DNA of 64,000 bases from Hetaerina americana. Its lineage: Eukaryota; Arthropoda; Insecta; Odonata; Calopterygidae. The notes beneath the pieces were generated by a model. The model was not told the DNA's origin. It did not search any database and worked only from the letters and a program-made list of their open reading frames with translations. The position numbers were made by a program, and so were the translations under genes. Where the stretch lies: NCBI GenBank assembly GCA_022747635.1, contig JAKTNV010000005.1, forward strand, positions 86,349,969-86,413,968, written 5' to 3'. Positions 57,701-64,000 of the stretch are shown here, in pieces. How positions within the stretch are numbered: position 1 is the stretch's first letter; the number at the start of each line of letters is the position of its first letter.

Positions 57701-59746
57701 AATATTGTCTGGTGAGAATATCTTTACGGAAGGAAATTTCCCCCACGAAGTCTGACAGTTGAATAGAGTCTTTGGAAATGTGTGAGTGTACAGGCATATT
57801 GGCAGCGGATTGCGTTTCTTTTTTTCCCTTCCTGTGTGTGTGCTCGAAAACAAATGATTCTTGGGCTCATTGGTCCGCGTTTGAGGGAGGTCAGCAGCGA
57901 GCAGCCGGGAGGTCAGGGCTATTGGCGGTTGGGGAAGATGCCCCTCCGAATGGGACGATGGGAAGGGAGGGTGGATGGGGGGGGGACCTCGCCGTCTCTT
58001 AAGCTTTTCTCCCTCCCTTGCCGAGGTCCCGGATGTGTCTGCCGGGTGGATGGCACGTACCGTTCCAAAAACCGTCGCGAACCTAACCGTCCGTGTCTCA
58101 ACAGCCAAGTCAAACCCACGCCAACTTTCGTAGCCCGAATCTGCGGTACGCGGTTCGAATGATGACTCTCTTGGAAATTCTCGTTACTCGCCTTAGGACG
58201 TCTTGGGAGATATTGGCATCCATTGCTAGCCATTCGCCAGTCAATTTCCAGGAAGTAAATAAGGACAAATATTAGCGAACGAAATTTCAAGTGTCGAAAA
58301 TTAACGTGTGGTTGTCGTTTTGGACGATATTTTCCTATTGGAGATAGGTGTCGTTATGAAGACATACGGTGCGTGGGGTCGATACGAAGATACGGACGAT
58401 ATAGTCGATATGTCAATGCCCGACACGCCGATATGGTTGGCTATATTCGATAATTATCATCAAATTGATGTGTGGTCACCACCTACTTATTTCTCTTCTT
58501 ATATGTTAAATCGGCTTTGGATATTTCGTACAATTTTTTTTAAATCGTAACTTTAAAAAAATTATATAAGGTTTAAGTCGTTTGACTTATTGATGTGATG
58601 GCAGAAATAATTTTTCCGATTTTAAACTCTGTTAATCATAATTCGTGATTCGTGAATCATTTGCCGCAGAAAACCGAAGATTTGGGTTCATCAACCTTAT
58701 CCCTTATCTCTAATAACTTAACCACTAGCCATTTTCTACATTTTATGAATTATTGTTGGTAACTATCAGTTATTATCATCCGTAGTCTTGCATTTTTATT
58801 TCGACGAGCGTTTTTCCGGTCTTAAATTTTGAAAATTGTCACGGATTGTCATTTCAATTCATACACGGATTGGGAAACAGTGATCAAATAAGATAACCAG
58901 CGAGGGTCAACGTTCGAAACGTTTCCAATCGGCAGCAGGTGTAATGTCGATCGATACACTGTCCTTTACATTTTGGTATCGCCTGATTATTTGCAGCTGT
59001 TCAAATTATCTAACCGGTTTCGAAATTTTAAATAAACGTTCTATCAAGTTTTGCGATATTTTCATATTTTCCATTTTATTTTTCGAAAAACAATTTGGAT
59101 ATCTGAATAAATTGCAGTTATATTGATACACATTTATCGTCTTTGAAACTGCAACAAAAGTGTGCGTATCAGTCACTCTGCTCTCCGAAAGGTGCCAATT
59201 TAATTTTCCTAATTTATTCGTTTCTCATTCGAAATATGTTCGCTTGTGTGATTTCACTTTCGCCGGAATGTGATTTACTTACACACCGAGCGAGAGACCT
59301 CTTTGACATCCGCTGATTCGACAGTGAAAAGTTGCTTGGAAATTTCCTTTGTCATTGGTGATTGCGACATAGCCAAGGTGTGGATAGCAGTACGCAGCAT
59401 TACGGTTTACCAACTACTGATGCCATCGCCCTTCCTTCGTGGTGGCGTGAACCCGATATCCCCCTGAAGTTGAAGGGAATTAAAAATAAACTGATGTGCG
59501 CTTTTGTGCCAAGATGGCTCACTCACTAAGTAATATCAATGGACAAACGAATCAGATAGTCATCGTATGACTGACTGCACTCAGGAGACCTTAGCGTTTA
59601 TTCCCAGCCAGTAATTATTTTCTCTTTAAATCTTTCTTTTCCAGTTTAAATAAACCCTCTTCGTTCATGCGTATAGTGTTGAATATTGGCAAAACGTTGG
59701 CATTTCTTGTTAATGTCATTTATTAATTTAATTGATTAATTTAAAT
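54776..59746. other. No gene; CpG-rich islands and a 16-bp tandem
   Basis: CpG-rich patches lie at 55490-55890 and 57890-58100; the open frames inside them (up to 159 codons, minus strand, 57629-58108) are compositional. GTCATAAAGAGTGGGT is repeated twice in tandem at about 57346-57377. No exon was recognised. Confidence 0.4.
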
Positions 59747-60030
59747 ACCCTGCAAACCACCGCTAGGGTGTTTGGCAGGGGGTGAATACAAACCAGATTA
59801 ATTTTGACTCGAATATGACCCTACCGCGGTCGGATACAGTTATTTTGGTCCCTTATCGTTCATGGAAAAAATGACATCTTAAATCTATCTGTTCTACACT
59901 CAATCTCTCTAATTGCATTGACAAGATCTCGCCTTAGGTATTACGATGGGTGTAATAATACATTTTCAACATCACTGCTTAAGATACGTCCTTCAAATTT
60001 ATGCAAGAATTAATCCGTAAATTTATCCTT
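59747..60030 (-). pseudogene. 3'-terminal fragment of LINE family B
   Basis: The plus strand begins CCCTGCAAACCACCGCTAGG with TGGCAGGGGGTGAATAC, the palindromic 3' block of family B. It continues with sequence matching 5470-5720 (for example CATTTTCAACATCA followed by CTTAAG and the TATGC words). It is all 3' untranslated region with, at most, the last codons, and is diverged from the copy at 5399-5937. Confidence 0.7.
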
Positions 60031-61331
60031 AAATATTTGAGGCATTTTGCCCCATCACCATGGGTCTCATATTTAAATTTGTTGCTTGAGTTGTGAAATT
60101 CGAATGTCGAAGCCCAGCTGTTTTATTTTGTCCAGGGAGTGTGCCCTTCAAGACTTCCGTTTTTCTCAGCCTTCGTTATCTTGTTATGTATTATGACAAC
60201 AGCTATCATTGTTTGGAGGAGAGACGCAGAAAATTAAATATTCCAAGGCGAAACTTTGAATGTCAACTCCCTATTCTCGTTCGGTTGTGGAACAGGAAGG
60301 AATGTCGGTACTCCTTAACTGGTTCCTTGGCGATAACGCACCGAAATATCCCGAAGTATTGGGTTATGCCCGCGAGTCTCGTAATCATTGGTTTGCTTAG
60401 GAGCGAGAGAGTGAGACTTTTGAGCCTTCCGGTTGGAAGTCGCGAGGCCTTGCGTTGGATAAACACGTCCGGAAAATTCGGTTGGAAAACCCAAAATTCA
60501 CCTTCAAGTGTCGAAAAACTTGAGTAGCATTTGCACATGCACGAATCGAATCTTTAAACGTAGGCCTTTCGGTTTTTTCGGACATAAAATTGGTGGTCCC
60601 TTTCAAAATTGAACCTTCTTTTCTATTGTATTTTGCTGTTTGGTGACTTGTGGCGAAAAATATGATTCATCGTGAATTATTAATCAGAGCTGCGATGTTT
60701 TTGATTTCAAAGTTTTGAGGTCAGTTTTTTTTTAAATTTTTTTGCGAAGACTGTTACCTGGGAAATGATTTACTTGGGCGCGTGATCAAGGGGCAAGATT
60801 GGAAAAATGGATTAGAAGCAACACCTCTGCTCTCTTTCGTCGGCTTTAACCCTTTCATATCTCCATGCTCTTCTTCACTCTCGCGTCTTCATTGTCCGAT
60901 CCATGTTTATCATCTGTGGGGTCTCTCTCTCTCCGTTTCTTAACGTTCACTTTTCCCTTTGCGACTTGTCTCCATCAGGGCATCTTGTATCAAAATATAC
61001 CCGATTAGGATATCCCTTCTGAAGAGTTTAAATTATACTTATTTACACCCTTGCCCTTATTAAAAGCTCTTCATCAGTTTTTCGATATCCTTCCCGTCGG
61101 TTCCCATTCCTGTAGCACGTTTACGCTTCAAATGCTTCCATTTTCCCTTTTCCTATCCTTTTATTGTCTGCCGTATCAACCTACGTAAGCAATATCTAAA
61201 TATTATGTTCTAATAAACTCCAACTTACTTTCACCGCTTCGTTGTCGGCTCTCAGGAGAAGTTTGGCTTATTTTCTAGGGCCTTTCTGTTGATTATTTTT
61301 CTTTCTTAATTCCCGTATTTAATTAAATGAA
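60031..61331. other. No gene recognised
   Basis: A 144-codon plus-strand frame (60093-60527) overlaps open minus-strand frames and carries no recognisable domain. The rest is AT-rich. Confidence 0.4.
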
Positions 61332-61637
61332 GGGATCGAAATGTTGCGGTAGCCATCGTACTGGCTTCCCACCCAGAGTGCCCGGGTTCAAATCCCGGCG
61401 GCGTAGAATATTTTTCAGAGGTATCTCGATCCCTACTTGAGGTACTTTGTGGAGGGCAGTTTTGAGTGAGTACGTCGTCCGTCGGATGGGACGTTAAACT
61501 GCGGATCCCTTGGCGCCTTTCGTTAAGAATAGGCTGATGCCGACGACGGGTTTCTCTCCACCCTCCATTCTTTCCCATCCATCCCCAATGGCCTAAATGA
61601 CCTTGGCTATCGGTCGCCTCCCCTAATTACTTCTACA
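61332..61637 (+). mobile_element. Full-length SINE (family S1), moderately diverged
   Basis: GGGATCGAAATGTTGCGG start, box B GGGTTCAAATCCC at about 61385-61397, central GTCGGATGGGACGTTAAAC, 3' GCCTCCCCTAATTACTTCTAC. ATTTAATT occurs at 61317-61324 and 61638-61645, but seven bases separate the left copy from the element, so the target duplication is only tentative. About as old as, or slightly older than, the copy at 33474. Confidence 0.92.
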
Positions 61638-61645
61638 ATTTAATT

Positions 61646-63159
61646 CGGTGATCAAATTTCTTTGCATTGTCATCGCGATTTGAAGAAACAACCTCGCGAT
61701 ATGTTTTTTTGGAGTCTTCCTGTTTCCCTGACTCTTTCCTGACTCCCTGACTAACGGACCGTTTGTCATCTGCTGTTAAAAAACGAGAACGGATTTTACA
61801 TTCTAAATTAGCAGCTTTCATAATCGCAGTTAATATTTCTATTGGAGCCCTGCTCGCCTGCAGTCAACATTGAATGTACCCTGCTTATTTTAACACCATT
61901 TCGCCCCCTAAGAATGCATGCGTTGCGTCTCTTTTTAAGTTGGTTTGCACGCGTTTTTTCTCTCTATTTCCCCTTCCACTATGGACCTTCCCTTCTCCAT
62001 TTCCCTTAGCGTTCCTAATAGATCCATTATGTCCCAAGGTGTGTGCCCAATCGACTTGATTGCTCTTTTCTCTATATTGCTCCATTTTCTCTTTAATTCT
62101 CCATTCTGCGTTTCTAACCGCATCTGGCCGTTTAAAGTGAGAAGCCAACGTGTTCACAGATGAAACATTGTTTGCCTGACTTATTTTTTTATATGTAACC
62201 GCACAGGAATACGGCGCATTTGGTCATTAAATAAATATATAGATGTTAGAACTTGAACTGGTTCGTTTCTCGCTCCGTGAAACGTGTTGTAGATGGAATT
62301 TGTTTTCAAATGACGCGATCTTTTGTTGAGTCTTGGCACAATCTCTAGGGTTAACTTCTTCGCTCCCGTCGCCGCCTCTCGATCGAGTTTCTCCTAGCTT
62401 CCCTTGCAGTCGCAGTACTAGCGACTTTTCTTTGTTTTCCAGGGAGTTGGTCGAGGTAACACACTGAAGTATGAGTGAGTACTGGCGATTCGCCGAGAGT
62501 CGAGTGGTGAATTAGCTGCGTAATACTTAAATGTTCGGTCGAAGTATATATCATATTGTAGCAATAGCTGGTGTATGCTATACTTTCTTTCATACTGGTA
62601 GCATTATGGGTGAGTCTGAACTTGCGACAGTTTCTGCGGAATTCGGTCCAATTGGACGTAAGTTGGCATTCTGATGTGGTCCATAAATACACCGCTATCG
62701 AGCATCACAATCTAGTCGGTCATGTGAGAGAGTTATGGCATTCCTATAGCCCGTCGACCGTGTCTCAACTAATTAATAACCTGGGCGGGGCACTTGCGTT
62801 CGTTCTATTGTTACTGAAACGTCCGACTTCGAAGGACGCAATGGCTACGCGTGCTAGCCTCCCTCCGAATGGACGCTATTGCTTCCTGCCCTTGAATCCT
62901 AGTGCTAAATGGTTGTGTGGCACACCTTTAATGTTTTCAGTGGGCGAAAGGGCGGGACGATGAATTCACGCTTTTAAATTAAATTTAGGTGCTATTATGT
63001 ATCAGAATGTTGGTACCGATTTCACTCTTGGAAATTTGCTGGTAAAAGTTATGAAAATGATGTATTAAATATGAAGCGAAACTTATCAAAGGAAGAGAAG
63101 AACATAATAGGATCAGTTGAAGAGGGTTGATCCGAACTTCCTTGACTGCTTATAACATA
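61646..63159. other. No gene recognised
   Basis: Unremarkable composition. The frames at 62351-62963 lack motifs. Confidence 0.45.
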
Positions 63160-63195
63160 TTAATATATATGTATACATATATATACACACACATA

Positions 63196-63240
<45 letters not shown>
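63160..63240. repeat. TA-rich microsatellite
   Basis: TATATATGTATACATATATATACACACACATATATATG followed by about 18 pure TA units, read here as blocks: (TA), (CA) and (TA). Confidence 0.85.
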
Positions 63241-63244
<4 letters not shown>

Positions 63245-63264
63245 TAAGATTGTACGGAAAATCT

Positions 63265-63392
63265 CACACGAGCGGCACAATAATGGGCTGACACAATATA
63301 ACACAAATAGAATACTATAGAATAGCAACATTAAAAGGACACTCACACGGTAAATTGTTCGAGCTTTCGGCCCTCTCAGAGGCGTTCTTCAA

Positions 63393-63396
<4 letters not shown>
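63265..63396 (-). repeat. Hammerhead-like repeat, copy C
   Basis: On the minus strand TTGAAGA (63392-63386) is followed by a hairpin, GCCTC-TGA-GAGG, and GAAAGCTC (63368-63361). GTGTCCTTTTAATG lies about 20 nt further on. The order and spacing match copy B at 53307-53337, though CTGA has become TTGA and ACGT has become AGCT, which is again self-complementary. A (TA)n tract adjoins its 5' side, as in copy B. Confidence 0.45.

Positions 63397-63461
<65 letters not shown>
63397..63461. repeat. (TA)n microsatellite
   Basis: About 32 TA units between the hammerhead-like repeat and the 5' end of a LINE. Confidence 0.93.
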
Positions 63462-63464
<3 letters not shown>

Positions 63465-64000
63465 CTCCCCGGACTACAACCTTGACGTGGTGGAAGGGCT
63501 TGTGCGTTCCGATGACCCCTAGAGCTGTACTGGCGGGAGTAATAAAAATTGCTCCTGGTAGGGTCACCCATGCCAGATAGGTCGAAGGTTAGGAGCCAGA
63601 CGGAAGGTAGTCCACGCAGCGTCTGTTCCTCAGTGAGGCGGCTGCAATGGCGTCTGACCCCAGTGGGGCGGCCAGTAAGTGATGGTGTCACGTTAAAAAC
63701 ACTATTGAGGAAGGCAACGGGAAACCACCTCAATTATCATTCCCTAGAAAAATATGATGGACAATAGAGATATTTTGAGTCCTGGCAACCACGGGGCTCG
63801 GCCCAATCGGCCGTGTGTCGTGCCCGGCAGCGGGGGAGGCAAGGCTTCCGCGGTCGTCATCCCACGAAACCCTTGCAAGGGAAAACCAGCAGCAGCAGGA
63901 CAGAAGACGCAGGAGAAGAAGACCAAATTAGTTAGAATAGGAACGTGGAATGTTAGGACAATGATGAGGACGGGGAAATTGGAGAATGTTAAGCGAGAGA
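63462..64000 (+). mobile_element. 5' end of a non-LTR retrotransposon, cut by the window edge
   Basis: The block begins CCCCTCCCCGGACTACAACC directly after the (TA)n tract and is GC-richer than its surroundings. A leader of about 290 bp precedes an open frame that enters an endonuclease domain. This is the only 5' LINE end in the window; it may belong to family A, since both are of the APE-endonuclease type, but the two parts do not overlap and the link is inference. Confidence 0.7.
63754..64000 (+). CDS. LINE polyprotein, N-terminal part with endonuclease start (partial)
   Basis: An ATG pair at 63754-63759 follows an in-frame TAG at 63745-63747. The frame stays open for 82 codons to the window edge. 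The first 58 residues are low-complexity and basic (for example SGGGKASAVV and PAAAGQKTQEKKTK). Then comes LVRIGTWNVRTMMRTGKLEN, the well-known first strand of the APE-type endonuclease of non-LTR retrotransposons, where the asparagine of WNVR is part of the active site. The enzyme nicks target DNA to prime reverse transcription. Whether the copy is intact cannot be judged because the rest lies outside the window. Confidence 0.8.
   Translation, partial: MMDNRDILSPGNHGARPNRPCVVPGSGGGKASAVVIPRNPCKGKPAAAGQKTQEKKTKLVRIGTWNVRTMMRTGKLENVKRE

Noticed and set aside
57629..58108. 159-codon minus-strand frame
   Set aside because: Low-complexity, partly in a GC-rich patch, with overlapping open frames on the plus strand; no recognisable motif.
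60093..60527. 144-codon plus-strand frame
   Set aside because: Overlapped by open frames on the opposite strand and without any motif.

Overview
The window looks like non-coding DNA from a large, repeat-rich arthropod genome, most likely an insect. The reasons are three Tc1/mariner-superfamily mariner elements with TA target duplications and DD34D transposase remains, fragments of at least two non-LTR retrotransposon (LINE) families, an abundant young tRNA-derived SINE family, long (TA)n microsatellites, and the absence of any convincing host exon or RNA gene. Species and order cannot be read from the sequence. No bacterial-type operon, CRISPR array, rRNA or intact tRNA gene was seen.

Layout, left to right. 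1-2.4 kb: two foldback (hairpin) elements, a decayed LINE 3' fragment, and a 5'-truncated SINE inserted inside the second foldback element. 2.4-9.9 kb: AT-rich sequence with two C-rich/CpG-rich islands, two head-to-tail minus-strand LINE fragments (5.4-6.06 kb) and a degenerate LINE fragment (7.4-8.0 kb). 9.9-15.1 kb: featureless DNA, then the best preserved transposon, a 1,334-bp mariner (13.7-15.1 kb). 15-26 kb: CpG-rich islands, a (TA)n tract with inverted flanks, an old SINE with perfect target duplications, a long CT-rich tract and a hairpin element. 26-30 kb: a hammerhead-like repeat, a deleted mariner inside a second SINE-like repeat, and a second deleted mariner inside a TA microsatellite. 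30-40 kb: a 24-bp minisatellite, a LINE 3' end with a clean C-terminal reading frame, and two SINEs. 40-53 kb: mostly featureless, with a foldback hairpin, a 219-bp tandem duplication, a second-family SINE and a young SINE. 53-64 kb: two more hammerhead-like repeats, LINE and SINE copies, and the 5' end of a LINE with an endonuclease-domain start that runs off the right edge.

The elements form layers. SINEs sit inside foldback DNA, and mariners sit inside SINEs and microsatellites, so relative ages can be read. All transposase and reverse-transcriptase genes seen are broken or partial, so mobilisation would need enzymes from elsewhere. The least explained signals are the dispersed repeats with a hammerhead-ribozyme-like core, a group of foldback elements sharing one flank motif, and a very recent 219-bp tandem duplication with a possible minus-strand coding segment. 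Homology statements come from reading the sequence by eye and from knowledge of the families; no search was run.
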